This document shows, in pieces, positions 1-10,615 of a stretch of DNA of 64,000 nucleotides (the first letter of the stretch is position 1; each line of letters opens with the position of its first letter). Made by a program: the position numbers and the translations under genes. Below the pieces are notes generated by a model. The model was given only the letters and a program-made list of their open reading frames with translations. It ran no database searches and was not told where the DNA came from. This DNA is from Elmis aenea. Its lineage: Eukaryota > Arthropoda > Insecta > Coleoptera > Elmidae. The DNA is taken from NCBI GenBank assembly GCA_947652605.1, contig OX393582.1:13602544-13666543 (forward strand), given 5' to 3'.

Positions 1-796
1 GGACATTGACAATATATTTCAAAAAACTTACAAATTGCTATTAAATAAATGTTATCGGAAGTCTTTAATGTTTCAATAATATCAATAAATAAAACTTTTA
101 TATGTTATGTCTATTAAAAAAACCGTTGTTTCAGTAATTATATGATAGGTTATAGGAATATTTTTGTAGTGCTTATATATATAATTGTTAAAAATGTGTA
201 ACCAAAATTGTTAATCAGTAAGTTTTTTCATTATAATGTATAGTACGTGAAATGTAGCTTTTTAGACTAGTTTAGTTTTAAGGATTTGCCTAAGCTTTGT
301 TATTTTTAAGTAGTGACATCTTTATTTTATAGTGAAAACAATAACTTATCGAACAAGAAATTTGGTTTTATCAAAAATTAACTTACAAACCGGTTTCATA
401 ATAACGTAGATCTATTCATTTAACAGTACATTTTAACGTGTTTGTGCCGTCATTTTGTGTTTTGTTAAAAAGTATCGTCCAAAATTTAGTTAAGAACAAT
501 TTTTAATATGTTTTAAAATTAAGAATACCTAAGCTAACCTTCGTAATACAATATAAGAATAATTTCAAGTTTACTTCTCAACGTTTTTTAAAAAATCAAC
601 TGATATTTCAATTTTTCACAATTTCAACATGGTATTTTAACTTATTCAACATTTTTCAACAATATTTCAACAATTTTCAACAATTTTAGAAATATGTAAG
701 TACTATTAATACTAATTTTAATAAACTAGGTGATAAATTTTTATAAACAAAACATGTAAAAAAAAAACTTGAAAAAATAACAAAAAAATTAATTTT
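1..796. other. AT-rich sequence without a gene
   Basis: No reading frame, RNA gene or element end is visible. A short stretch at about 617-690 repeats a TTTCAACAA-like motif several times with spacer variation, which looks like slippage rather than function. Confidence 0.5.
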
Positions 797-798
797 AG

Positions 799-890
799 CC
801 CTGAGGATGCAGATAAAATTACATCTGCGAAACATGTAGGATCTTTTTAAAAATTGCAACGTAATAAACCTGTTTAAAAACCAGAAACTT
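799..890 (+). other. Stem-loop motif like the end of a Penelope-type element
   Basis: CTGAGGATGCAGAT is followed by an 8-nt loop, ATCTGC and then GAAAC. The 6-bp stem GCAGAT/ATCTGC (809-814 with 823-828) pairs perfectly. The order CTGA-x-GATG, stem, GAAAC recalls the hammerhead-like motifs of Penelope terminal repeats, and a comparable motif occurs in the PLE at 24331-24366. The core is not an exact CTGATGA, so ribozyme activity is doubtful. A short A/T-rich tail follows. Confidence 0.3.
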
Positions 891-1200
891 TTTCGTTTAA
901 TTAACTATTATCGTTGAGCTAGGGTAAGCATACCAGTGTTGGACACTTTAAGAGGCTGTTTTATGAAAAAAATAACCTTTTTGTACCACCTAAAAACTAA
1001 TTAAAAATGAATAGACCAAATGATAACATGAACCTTCCACTTTTTACTTAAGTAATGAAAATTTACTATTGGTGATACAAATCCCAAAATTGTACCTGTC
1101 ACTTACCCAGTATTGGACATCTCCAAGATGACCACTTTCTAATTTGGACAGTTTAATATCCCGTAATGAACATGCTCTAATATGAACTGAATAAATAATA

Positions 1201-2096
1201 GGTACCGTAGAATGGGGCAACTTGGGACAGTAGGGTAACTTGGGACAAAATGATATTCTCACCTAAAAACTTTGTTTACAACTGTCAACTTTTGAGATAA
1301 TCAAAGTTGCTTAGTAGAGTTTTAAAAGTATCATATAAGCTTAAAAAAACGAATTAGTTTTTGAAATTACTGCAAGACGGTAAGTTGTTACATCCATTTT
1401 TTTAATTAATATAAAATTGCCGAATTAAGAACTGTTTAAAACTTCTCTTGTACTTTTGTTCTGAAAATATACGTTTAATATTAAGTCTTGAATAACTTAT
1501 CTCATTTTTTTATTTAATACTACCTATGTTCAAAAATGAATGATTGTCCGTTTTGCTGAAAATGTTTGTTCAAAAATGATTGTCTCATTAGTTTTTAATT
1601 CAATTAATATATTGAATCCTGCTTTGAACAACTTTTTTACAAATGAGACAATCGTTTTTGAACAGAGGTAGTACAATTTTTCTAATTTTTCCAATCAAAA
1701 TATAGTTTAGTTTAAAATTTTTGTAACTTGCGAATTAAAGTTTTATTTTCTTTATTTTTGATATTTTTTTTCATGCTGGATAATTGTGAAAGATCAATTT
1801 AGTATAAAAAATATAATATAACTGTCCCAAGTCGGACTTTATAGGCTAAACTTGAGTCAAACTACTGAAATTCATATGTGTCCCAAGTTGCCCGGTCTTA
1901 AGTATTACTTGGGACAGGAAGTTTTTTTTGTTGGTATCTTGTATATATACATATATATTTATTTTATCTATAGAATATTGTTCATTGGCACCTCACCCAA
2001 TTACATAAAAAAATTCAAAGTTTTTAATTAAAAAATGAACGTGGTACACGCTTTTAAATGTTGAAACTGTCCCAAGTAGCCCCATTCTACCGGTAC
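1201..2096. mobile_element. Non-autonomous DNA element, GTAGAATGGGGC ends
   Basis: The left end reads GGTACCGTAGAATGGGGC and continues as AACTTGGGACAG. The right end (2063-2096) is its reverse complement with few changes, giving inverted repeats of about 30 bp. The motif ACTTGGGACA or its complement recurs inside near 1240, 1822, 1878 and 1907. There is no coding potential. The superfamily is not certain. The element at 25749-26680 has the same design with a related motif. Confidence 0.7.
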
Positions 2097-2144
2097 AATA
2101 AAAATAATTTGGAACTATTTATTACATTAAGTTGTACATAGTTT

Positions 2145-2342
2145 TTACACTTCGTATTCGGAATCAATATCTTCATTGGTAGCGTTACAATTCTCAAACA
2201 AATATTCTTCACCATACTTATTAATGTTAATTTTTGAAATACATTTTTTATTAATGCATACGCTATGTGGTTTGTTTTGACAGGATATGCACTGAAGCAA
2301 ATTTGCTTTTCTTTCCAAAAAGTTTTTATCTCTCCAAACCAC
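2145..2342 (-). CDS. Short hypothetical frame, cysteine-containing C-terminus
   Basis: This 65-codon frame is not recognised. It contains CISCQNKPHSVC followed by a further NKKC, a spacing that could form a zinc ribbon like those at the C-terminus of some transposases, and it ends with an acidic tail (NEDIDSEYEV). Sequence immediately upstream on the same strand (2400-2520) encodes a Lys/Arg/Glu-rich stretch in another frame. It may be the last exon of a decayed transposon gene or a chance frame. Base composition is no different from the surroundings. Confidence 0.2.
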   Translation of the reverse strand: MVWRDKNFLERKANLLQCISCQNKPHSVCINKKCISKININKYGEEYLFENCNATNEDIDSEYEV

Positions 2343-2344
2343 GT

Positions 2345-3033
2345 TACATTAATTTATAGCATATCCGATCCATTTTCTGTATCTTTCTTTTCTGCTTTTT
2401 ATTGTTTGTTTTAATTTGATTTTTTGAATATTTTTCTTCTTCTTTCCCTCTCTTGTTTCCTAATTTCTTTATTGGTCTCCTTAAGTACCTTTCTTCCTCT
2501 TTTTTGTTGAAATATTGATGCCAGTCTTAGATGTAACAAGAGATGGAAGTCTCTTTTTGTTGCTGATCGGCTTTGTGTCATTTAAAGACTTTGGTCAAAA
2601 CAGTACCCTTTTAAAAGGAAATATATCAGATTTTTGGATTATTGGGTATTATTGGATGTAGATGATACATAATTGTTGGACTTAGTAGTGGGTGAATTAA
2701 TCGGTGTTAAATGTACTTGTAAGGTTCACAAATTCATATTAATATTATCGCCTAATTTTTTTATTTCAGTTTAATCACCATGTCCCTTTAATTCTGTACC
2801 TGTCTGCACTTCTTCTGGTTTCTTATACATCTGTTTAATGTTTCTGCGGAGGTTATTAAGCTTTTATGTCAATTTTGGGCCTGTTAATTCTTCTTCCATA
2901 TTGCTATTTTTCATTTGAATTAGACTGTCTTCTGGTATTAAGCTTTCAACTATTTTAAGAAATACCTTGTTCTTTAATGCTGCTGCAGTTGCATTTATTT
3001 GTAATTCAACAGTTCTACACCTGACGGTAAAGG
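2345..3033. other. Unassigned sequence, no gene seen
   Basis: T-rich on the plus strand, with a purine-rich, Lys/Glu/Arg-coding stretch on the minus strand at 2400-2520. No element ends were recognised. Confidence 0.35.
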
Positions 3034-3044
3034 GACGTACGACT

Positions 3045-3307
3045 CACCGAGCTTGGTGGCTGGTTGGTAAAACAACTCAACTTGTAATCGGGAGGTCCTG
3101 GGTTCGATTCCCAGGGCCGACTGTCATTGTAGAGGTTTCAGGTGGTTTCCTCTATTGTTAAGGCAAATGCTGTGGCAGTACTTCCACCTATCCTTGCCCA
3201 TCCTTGACTCCACATCCCTACCCATTATCCTTGTACCTCTTACGACTGAAAAGGGGGTCAACCCCCCTATAGCAGTCTCCACGCGAGCGGAAAAACACGT
3301 GACCTTT
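3045..3307 (+). mobile_element. tRNA-derived SINE, copy 1
   Basis: The 5' part is tRNA-like, with an A-box-like GGTGGCTGGTTGG and an exact B box GGTTCGATTCC at about 3109-3119. A family-specific body follows (TTTCAGGTGGTTTCCTCTA, then GCAAATGCTGTGGCAGTA), then pyrimidine-rich sequence. The 11-bp direct repeat GACGTACGACT flanks it at 3034-3044 and 3308-3318, so this looks like an intact insertion. Copies 2 and 3 lie at 18538-18780 and 47051-47289. The family would be transcribed by RNA polymerase III and depend on a LINE for movement. Confidence 0.85.
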
Positions 3308-3318
3308 GACGTACGACT

Positions 3319-4450
3319 AAATAAATAAATAAAAATATTATACAGAAATTAGCCGCAACAAATGAATAATGCACCAAGTAATCATACACGTTCTAATCAA
3401 ATAGGCATGCTCTCTTTGAAGCGTTTCATGTTTTAGTAAATGATGCCTTGGTGTTTGTTATATGTTATTAATTTTAAAAGTAAATGAAATAACACTGAAG
3501 TTATATAAAAATAATTGAAGCCGCGCGGGGCGTTACGGTTTATTATTATTAGTTTGTTTTTAATTAAGTCAAATTTACCTAAGTAAATAACGTCATTTTA
3601 TTTATAAAACTTACATAATTGTCAAAACAATTTAATTTGCAGTGCTTAAATTTTTTATTCAGTATTTATCGTTTAACAGTTTTATTATTTAAATAAGTAA
3701 GCCTGTACGTAAATTGACATAAAAAACTGTTTCCTTGGTTGTAAATACTTATGTAAAGTGAACGAAAAAGTATGTAAAAGTTTTTTCAACGATGTCACTA
3801 CATTTACGGCATTTTATGACTCGATATTAACACACATTCTCATACAAATACCCTTGGCATATATTTTCACACACCAAAGATGTTTTCTATTGTTAAAAAT
3901 TGAATTAATACCACTCCTTTTGTATGTTTTTTTTCAAGATGCAAAAAGCTTTTTAAAGTATTATTTAAAAGTATTTTATTACAATCTAACATAGAAACCG
4001 CATTAGAAGTTTACATTGCGTCTCGTTCCCTAAGTAATGCAAGTGTATGTAATTCTACGGCTGAGGTAAATTTAAGTTCACAGGAAAAGTTGTTGCAAGT
4101 TCTCAAGGAAATTTGAATAACACGAATTTCTGACAGTTGGTAAAACAACATTTTAGTTTTTTGCGTGACACCTTACCCTCGCAAGGAAAAAGCTTTTATT
4201 TTTGTTTTATATTACGTTCGCGTCTGTTTAGAAGATCGATGTTGACGTAACGTCAGAACAATTTTAGTTACCAAGATGTTGGAAGGAAATTTGTTTCGGT
4301 CCAAAAATATCTTTATTATTTTATAGACAGAAAACGAATGTAGAACCTCGCTTTGATGAAAAAATATGCAATAAACTTAATACATCATGGTGCTTGTTAT
4401 TCGAACCAATGTTTAGGAACTGCGCTATTACTTTTTAAACATATTATAAC
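3319..4450. other. Unassigned sequence, no gene seen
   Basis: Mostly AT-rich single-copy-looking sequence. A 78-codon frame at 3758-3994 is hydrophobic and AT-driven and shows no family motif. Confidence 0.4.
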
Positions 4451-4560
4451 CAGGGATGGAATAACGTTTTAAATCGTTACGTTATTGAATAACGTTATTT
4501 ATTATTTGTTTTCGTTACATTACGTTATAAATAACATTAAAAAAATTAATTGTTATGTTA
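4451..4560 (+). mobile_element. Left end of a hAT-like element (CAGGGATGGAATAACG family)
   Basis: CAGGGATGGAATAACG and the following ATAACGTTAT-rich sequence match the left end of the full copy at 45525-46094. The match stops exactly where TACAGGGTGG of the next element begins, so the hAT copy was interrupted or truncated there. Confidence 0.6.
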
Positions 4561-5350
4561 TACAGGGTGGTGCTTTTTTCGATGCTCACCATTGCTATCT
4601 TGGAAACGGTAAGAGATACAAGGTCGGTTAAATTAGAGAAAAGTTGCACATTTTTATGGCGATTAAGAATCTGAAAAGAAATCCTGGATATTTTAATTCG
4701 TTTTTGATTTATTACAAAAAAACTGAAAAATGTGATTTTAGAAAAATATTAATATCTTCCCTACCATTGACGCTATTTCATTTAAACTTGGTAACTGTAT
4801 GTTTTTGACCGTCCTGGGTTTGATGACGTCAACAGAAATTTTCTAAGCCTTCTAGATTTCAAGTTGCGATAGTCAACTTTTTTATTTCTTATGGCCGCCA
4901 TATTGCATTTTTACACCATCAGACAGACAAAAAAATTATCTTTTCAGATTGGTAACCAACATACCTTTTTTCTTTCAAAAAACTTGTTGAAATTTTAAAA
5001 TTTGTGTAAATAATTCATAAAATCGAGAATGCTCTGAAAAACAATTGAAATTATAATATAAATCAAAGTGACACAACATTTTATAGGTCTAATGATAACG
5101 AAATTAAGATTGTTGGAAACATATTTAGAAGATATGTTAGGCGAATTGCCATTATTAACAATTCAAAATCATCAGTAGTTTCAGCATGAAGGAGCTGGTC
5201 CTCACAACGCCCGCATTGTAAAAGGATAATAATTTAGATAGCGTTCAAATTCTTAATCGCCGTAAAAATGTGCAACTTTTCTCTAATTTAACCGACCTTG
5301 TATCTCTTACCGTTTCCAAGATAGCAATGGTGAGCATCGAAAAAAGCACC
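4561..5350. mobile_element. TACAGGGTGG element with ~100-bp inverted ends
   Basis: The left arm 4569-4670 and right arm 5249-5350 are inverted copies differing at only a few positions. The left end starts TACAGGGTGGTGC; the right end has lost the last eight bases (ACCCTGTA expected). The 578-bp loop is not palindromic and contains a transposase relic (separate entry). A second copy covering the left two thirds lies at 20431-20920, and a degraded copy of the end lies at 15040-15125. Confidence 0.75.
5080..5229 (+). pseudogene. DDE transposase fragment in the foldback loop
   Basis: A short reading frame gives ETYLEDMLGELP, one internal stop, then FQHEGAGPHNARIVK. This fits the part of arthropod DUF4817-type transposases that usually reads L..LP, then WFQHDGAPAH, then R.V. 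If the alignment is right, the second catalytic aspartate has become glutamate (HEG for HDG). The frame ends at a TAA at 5227-5229. It indicates that the TACAGGGTGG element descends from an autonomous DNA transposon. The assignment was read by eye and not searched. Confidence 0.5.
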
Positions 5351-5980
5351 TTGATGCCGGAGTGGAGCTGGAGCGGAGCAACTAAAAAATTGGACTGCTC
5401 CAAACCCCTGTGTGATCGACCTAGCACTGTTTACAATCAAAAACAAATTACTAATTCTAACAAAATAAGTTCATTTGGTCCACATGCGATAACAGCACGC
5501 TTAAATAATTTATAACAATGCTAATAAATTAACGATATAACGGTTGTGTTTTGTAATTATACACTGCTGGTGGTTCGTTCTATGGTACCACATTAATGTG
5601 TAAATTGGTTCTTTCAGGAAATGACATTATCTACTGCCGTTAATTTGTCATTTGTTTGATATACGAGATAAATACGAATTAATTACTTAATGATTTCAGT
5701 GCGTTTTTACGCAAAACATAATATTTTTCAAAAGATAATTAGTTGTTTATTCATGAGTCAGTGTAATTAATCTATTAATATACTAATTGTGGAAGTTGTG
5801 CTTGAGCTTTTAAATTTCATCACCGCATATTGTTTGCAGACTTTTGACAATATTGTGAAAGTTTATTCATCACAAAAAATAGTCAGTGTTTAATGGAAGA
5901 TATTACAGTCTATGGTTTTTTTTAATTCTTTCTTTACATAACGTAACATTATGCCTAAAAATACTTTGTTTCTTAAAGTA
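5351..5980. other. Unassigned sequence with a GGAGCGGAGC patch
   Basis: Immediately after the foldback, 5356-5408 is GC-richer, containing GGAGTGGAGCTGGAGCGGAG and ending CCAAACCCCTG. This could be one end of a further hAT-like element, but no partner end was found. The rest is AT-rich with no gene. Confidence 0.3.
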
Positions 5981-5984
5981 AAAA

Positions 5985-6550
5985 CCCTGTTTACTTTGTA
6001 TTATTTGTTTTCAAATCAAATTTTGTTTCAAAAATAACTAAGGCTTTTGATTTGAAATTTTTTAAATTATTTAATTTTTTTTCAAAAATAGTGACAGATA
6101 CTAAACTATACAAAAATGTTAATATTAAGCAATTACATAGTCAGGACAAAAAAAATTGCTTTGGAACTTTACTTGAAAGTAGTATCATGATAATTACTGA
6201 CTGACTAACAAATTAAAATAATACACAGGTTGTTTCTTTTGCCTGGTTTGTTTTGCTAAACTTCACACATAAATACTTTCTTTTTAAATTGGATCTTCCT
6301 ACACATTTTTACATTTTTTAATGGATATTTCAAATAGTTTTAAAAACCCCTGTACATCATTTATACAACGTGTACAAAAAGTAACGTAACGGGTCAAGAT
6401 CTCGTCTTATGTTAACTTTATAAAACAAAGTTTTGAATAAAAGTTGTTTGTAGCCATTTACTACATCACCTTAAACTATTTTTAAATGTACACAAAGTTT
6501 TGTTTTTGCGCACCGATACGTCACTTTGTTTTCTTGAATAGAACATCCTA
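5985..6550 (+). repeat. Dispersed repeat family Y, copy 1
   Basis: This resembles 8432-9063 and 52880-53520. Shared landmarks are a TTGACTGG/TGACTGAC segment, then a TACAGGGTGTTTC-like motif, then TAAACTTCAMMCACGAA-like sequence. A TGTACAAAAAGTAACGTAACGGG segment at 6370 matches the reverse complement of the end of copy 2. The 6551-8431 foldback lies between copies 1 and 2. No coding sequence. Confidence 0.55.
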
Positions 6551-7226
6551 TACAGGGTGATTGATTGAGACCGGGCATTAAAAATATATGAAGAATGAAA
6601 AAGGGTATGGATCTGAAATTTTGGTTATGACCATAATGGCATCTGATCTGTTTAATGAAAATATTTTCAATATGGCGACACTTCCGGAAATACCGGAAGT
6701 TGACGTCTACCTTCTTATTTCAAATACAATGGTCTATTTTTTATTGCGTATTTGGATTCAAAACGTTATTTTAGAGGGACTTTTAATAGCATTCCCTATA
6801 CCTAAGTGCAGCCATTTTTGAGATTTTTGGACTTTTTTGAAAATTTTTCGATTTTCATCGTGATGCTTAATATTATCTACCACCGCCATTTTTGAAGAAA
6901 AAACGCTTAAATTTAGACCATGCCTAGAAGAAACCTTGGACTACATCCTGGATATTTTGCAATCGATGCATTACTTACAGGGTGTCCAAAATTTAATTTT
7001 CTTTTAATACAACTTCAGGCCACCAAAACTCGTTTTTTTCAAATACAATGCCCAAACTTTTTTTTCATTTTCTAATGCAAAATCACATTCTGCATCAATC
7101 TGCATTAGCGTTTCCTATACCTATCTGCAACAATTTTCGAGTTATTAAGAATTTTTGATAAAGTTAAGAGAAATTGCAACATTTTTAAATAGTAGGCCTT
7201 GGAAATGACAACAAATGCCAATACTT

Positions 7227-7367
7227 AATAACCGTCAACCACTTTTATCGCGTTTGTCTGAAGTATCCATGAAAATGGATTATCAAGAGTATTCAAACAC
7301 GGATATTTTGAATTTATTTTACATTCTTGAACAAATTCAGAAGATTATTGAAAGTGTGAAGGAATAG
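7227..7367 (+). pseudogene. Transposase 5'-end fragment, left arm (inward)
   Basis: An uninterrupted frame of 46 codons contains PLLSRLSEVSMKM and EYSNTDILNLFYI and then a stop. The right arm encodes nearly the same peptide on the opposite strand (PLLLRLSKESMKM, EYSNTNILNLFYI). Because this is an inverted repeat the two copies converge on the centre. The left copy diverges after the common part, where the palindrome arm ends. Confidence 0.6.
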
Positions 7368-7783
7368 TTGTGTATTTTTAATGTAGCTTGTACAGCATAG
7401 TATGTTAAACCCGAGTCTTGCGCTACCAATCGAATTGATCGCTGAGGATGGTCATTAAAATATCTCAGGATGTTAACTTTGTTAGTTTCACCATTTGTCA
7501 CACGTTTAGGTCGAATACAAATAGATTTCACTCTTCTAAATTGAAAAAAAATTGATTCTATTCATTAAAATTTCTGTCTGGTCATTACAGTCAAATAAGG
7601 ATAACTCTCACTGACCACGCGGCAAGTTCTTTCAATAATCTTGTTACATCCTTCATGAATATAAAATAAGTTCAAAATATTCGTGTTTGAATACTCTTGA
7701 TTATACATTTTCATGGATTCTTTAGACAAACGCAATAAAAGTGGTTTACAGTTATTAATATTGGCATTTGCTGTCATTTCCAA
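7337..7783 (-). pseudogene. DUF4817-like plus HTH transposase N-terminus, right arm
   Basis: Two adjoining minus-strand frames make up one relic. The first (7565-7783) contains EYSNTNILNLFYI, CNKIIERT and VVSESYPYL, resembling the DUF4817 pattern in which an N-terminal YS/YT..E..D motif is followed by A...Y.E.YP. The second (7337-7531) contains RYFNDHPQRSIRLVAQDSG and LTYYAVQATLKIHNY, which reads like the helix-turn-helix that follows DUF4817 in arthropod transposases. A stop and frame change separate them. No catalytic domain is present. The family call is by eye. Confidence 0.55.
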
Positions 7784-8431
7784 GGCTTACTATTTAAAAA
7801 TGTTGCAATTTCTCTTAACTTTATCAAAAATTCTTAATAACTCGAAAACTGTTGCAGATAGGTATAGGAAACGCTAATACAGGTTGATGCAGAATGTAAT
7901 TTTGCATTAGAAAATGAAAAAAAAGTTTGGGCATTGTATTTGAAAAAAACGAGTTTTAGTGGTCTGAAGTTGTATTAAAAGAAAATTAAATTTTGGACAC
8001 CCTGTAAGTAATTCATCGATTGCAAAAATTCCAGGATGTAGTCCAAGGTTTCTTCTAGGCATGGTCTAAATTTAAGCGTTTTTTCTTTAAAAATGGCCAT
8101 GTTAGATAATATTAAGCATCACGGTGAAAATCGAAAATTTTTCAAAAAAGTCCAAAAATCTAAAAAATGACTGCACTTAGGTATAGGGAATGCTAATAAA
8201 AGTCCCTCTAAAATAACGTTTTGAATCCAAAAATGCACTAAAAAATAGACCATTGTATTAAAAATAAAAAAGTAGACGCCAACTTCCGGTATTTCCGGAA
8301 GTGTCGCCATCTTGAAAATATTTTCATTAAACGGATCAGATGCCATTATGGTCATAACCAAAATTTCAGATCCATACCCTTTTTCATTCTTCATATATTT
8401 TTAATGCCCGGTCTCAATCAATCACCCTGTA

Positions 8432-9063
8432 TATTTTGTATTTTATAGGTGCAAAATTAAATTTTCTTTCAAAAATATCAGAAGTCTTTTGTACTTAAAA
8501 TAAATCGTTTTTGGGTTATTTTAATTTAAAAAAATAAATTGGCTGGAACAGGACTACAAAAATATTAATATTTCACAACTTAACACTGCCAGAACTAATT
8601 CCTTTCATACCTTAGTTCCTTAATTGACAATAGTATCATTATTGTTGTTGACTGGTTAAAGTTTTAAAATAACGTACAGGGTGTTTCTTATGCGCGGTCC
8701 ATTTGGCTAAACTTCAAACACGAATGAGTCAATTTTTTTAAATGGAACACCCTATATATTTGTAAAAATTTTATCGTTAAATTAATTATCATTAAAAATT
8801 ATGTAAATCATTTACATTTTAAATTAATACATCTCAAGTTTTTGCGTTTTTAATGATCATTTTCCAACACAAACAAAATATTTATTAGAAGAAAACTAGT
8901 GGTCTTTGGTAATATTTCCAAAACAAAACACTGTATACATTTAAAAATAATTCAAGATTATGTAGTAAATGACTACAAAAAAAATTTATTTAAAACTTTT
9001 TTGTAATGTTATCACAAGATGAGATATTGACCCGGTACGTAACTTTTTGTACACACTGTATCC
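8432..9063 (+). repeat. Dispersed repeat family Y, copy 2
   Basis: Begins directly after the foldback. It contains TACAGGGTGTTTC at about 8678 and GGAACACCCTATATA at 8743, and ends near TTTGTACACACTGTA. It aligns by eye with 5985-6550 and 52880-53520. A small related fragment sits at about 11845-11915. Confidence 0.55.
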
Positions 9064-9254
9064 AAAATATTATATCCCAAGTTATTGGGGTAATAAGGAT
9101 AATTTACAAGCACACATTCAATATTAATTTGAATTATATATTTTTTTAATTTGTTTAATACATTCTAATTACACATTTTTGAAATAGAATTTGATTTTTA
9201 TACCCAAAAATACAAAATTTACAAAAGGTTTTATTCAAAGAATTAAAGCTAAAG
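9064..9254. other. AT-rich spacer
   Basis: Nothing recognisable. Confidence 0.4.
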
Positions 9255-9453
9255 CTCTTTCAAGATAAACTGGACTGTCACGCAGAGACCAAAACTAGTC
9301 TAAAGCGTTAATTACTGCGGCACCTAAAAACATACGTCTATTTTAACAACGGATTTATAAGCTATAATAATATTACGTTTTTAGAAAGGTCTACATTTCA
9401 ATCACCATCCCATCTCTGCGCATTTAGCGGTTCAGTTTATCTTGAAAGACCTC
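9255..9453. mobile_element. Small MITE, TTTCAAGATAAACTG ends
   Basis: TTTCAAGATAAACTGGAC at the left and the reverse complement of TTTCAAGATAAACTGAAC at the right give a 14-15-bp inverted repeat. CGCAGAGA is also mirrored just inside. No coding content and no clear target duplication. Confidence 0.55.
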
Positions 9454-9713
9454 TACGTATTAATGTGTTAGGTCAGAGTTAGTTCCTCTATTTTCAAAAG
9501 CTTTCTTTTTTGCCAAATTTGTTTACCACAACTAATAATTGTAAAAGATATTACATTAAAAAAATCGTTTAAAAAAATACGTTTTGTATTTTTTTATTTT
9601 ACGGAAAAGCATTGCTCAATAAAAAAAAGTATAGTTTAGACATTTTGGGCCCTATACAAATAGTTTGTTTTTCATGCAGCAGCATTGCTTATCTTAAAGG
9701 CAAAGATTTAATA

Positions 9714-10615
9714 TACAGGGTAGGATTCAAAAGTAATGAGCCTTTGTTCAAAAAGAAAAATTTATTTAGCAAATCGGTACAACTAGGTAATAGTCTTCAA
9801 AATAGGCACCACCTGCATCAATACACTTTTGTAGGCGTCCACGTGGGCCTGTTCCGGGATGGCTGCAAGGGCTGCCTTGACATTTGCTTGGATGTCCTCG
9901 ATCGAGTCGAAGCGTTTTCCTTTCAGCGCTGATTTTATGCGCGGAAACAAGAAGAAGTCAAGAGGCGACACGTCCGGACTGTAGGGAGGCTGGGGGATCA
10001 CCGGATCGTTCACCCGGGCCGGGTAGGCGCTCACGATGAAGGCGGTGTGGCTGGGCGCGTTATCGTGGTGAAGCTTCCAGCTTTCCTTGATGTCCCTTCG
10101 CTTGCGCGCGACGCCTTTTCAGCCTTTTCAGGACTTCCAAGTAGGAAACAGCATTCGTGGTCTGTCCGGGCGGGACAAACTCGTAGTGGACGATCCCTTC
10201 ACTCCGAAGAAGGCGATGAGCATGGTCTTCGTCTTCGATTTGCTCATCCGCGCTTTCTTGGGACGGGGTGAGTTTAAGGTGTGCCACTCAGAGCTTTGTC
10301 GTTTTGTCTCAGTCCCAAACGCCTGTTGAAGCATTTCGAACGTTTCGGAAGGAGACTTGCCCAACCGGAAGCAGAATTTGATCGCGTACAGTTGCTCTAA
10401 AGAACTTTCCATTCCGCCGTGTAACGCTTTACCGTACAGGGGTTTCCGTCAACGCTGATCCTACCGCTCCTAAAGCTTGGAGGTAACTTATTGTTAGCTC
10501 CGTGGCGTTGTGAAGCCAACACCCACTATCACCGTCGCTGACAAGTGGAGCGCGCGGCGAGGTACGCTTGCGTCAGAATAAAATGAGGCTCATTACTTTT
10601 GAATCCTACCCTGTA
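9714..10615 (-). mobile_element. Mariner element A, internally deleted
   Basis: The inverted ends read TACAGGGTAGGATTCAAAAG and its complement; TA lies at both outer edges. At about 0.9 kb it is shorter than the usual ~1.3 kb for mariner. It is visibly richer in G+C than its surroundings. It contains a broken transposase on the minus strand (separate entry). Confidence 0.9.
9783..10412 (-). pseudogene. Mariner transposase A (deletion plus frameshifts)
   Basis: The gene starts at MESSLEQLYAIKFC (10412) and passes directly from EMLQQAFG into TETKRQSSEWH, so about 100 or more residues are missing, including most of the DNA-binding domain and the segment that should carry the first catalytic aspartate (GDE). 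The remaining DDE part is spread over three frames: PRPKKARMSKSKTKTML, then EFVPPGQT, then HHDNAPSHTA with the second aspartate near 10057, and YSPDVSPLDFFLFPRIK with the third. The C-terminus runs to ILKTIT at 9783. It cannot encode an active enzyme. Confidence 0.85.

Larger units (their letters stand above)
6551..8431. mobile_element. Long foldback element with transposase 5' ends in both arms
   Basis: TACAGGGTGATTGATTGAG at the left is mirrored at the right, and the two halves are inverted copies over roughly 750-800 bp each. A second TACAGGGTG (TACAGGGTGTCC) occurs inside the left arm at 6976 and is mirrored at 8006. The asymmetric centre (about 7370-7650) and inner arms hold fragments of a transposase reading frame facing inward from both sides. 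A partial copy of the right half lies at 38447-38898, with the outer and inner motifs at the same spacing. It looks like an inverted dimer of one transposon 5' end. Confidence 0.8.

Noticed and set aside
3045..3125. Possible tRNA gene
   Set aside because: The B box is exact but there is no foldable cloverleaf or anticodon arm that I could draw, and the same sequence recurs with a SINE body and target duplications.
10047..10329. Plus-strand frames over mariner A
   Set aside because: They are antisense shadows of the GC-rich transposase on the minus strand.
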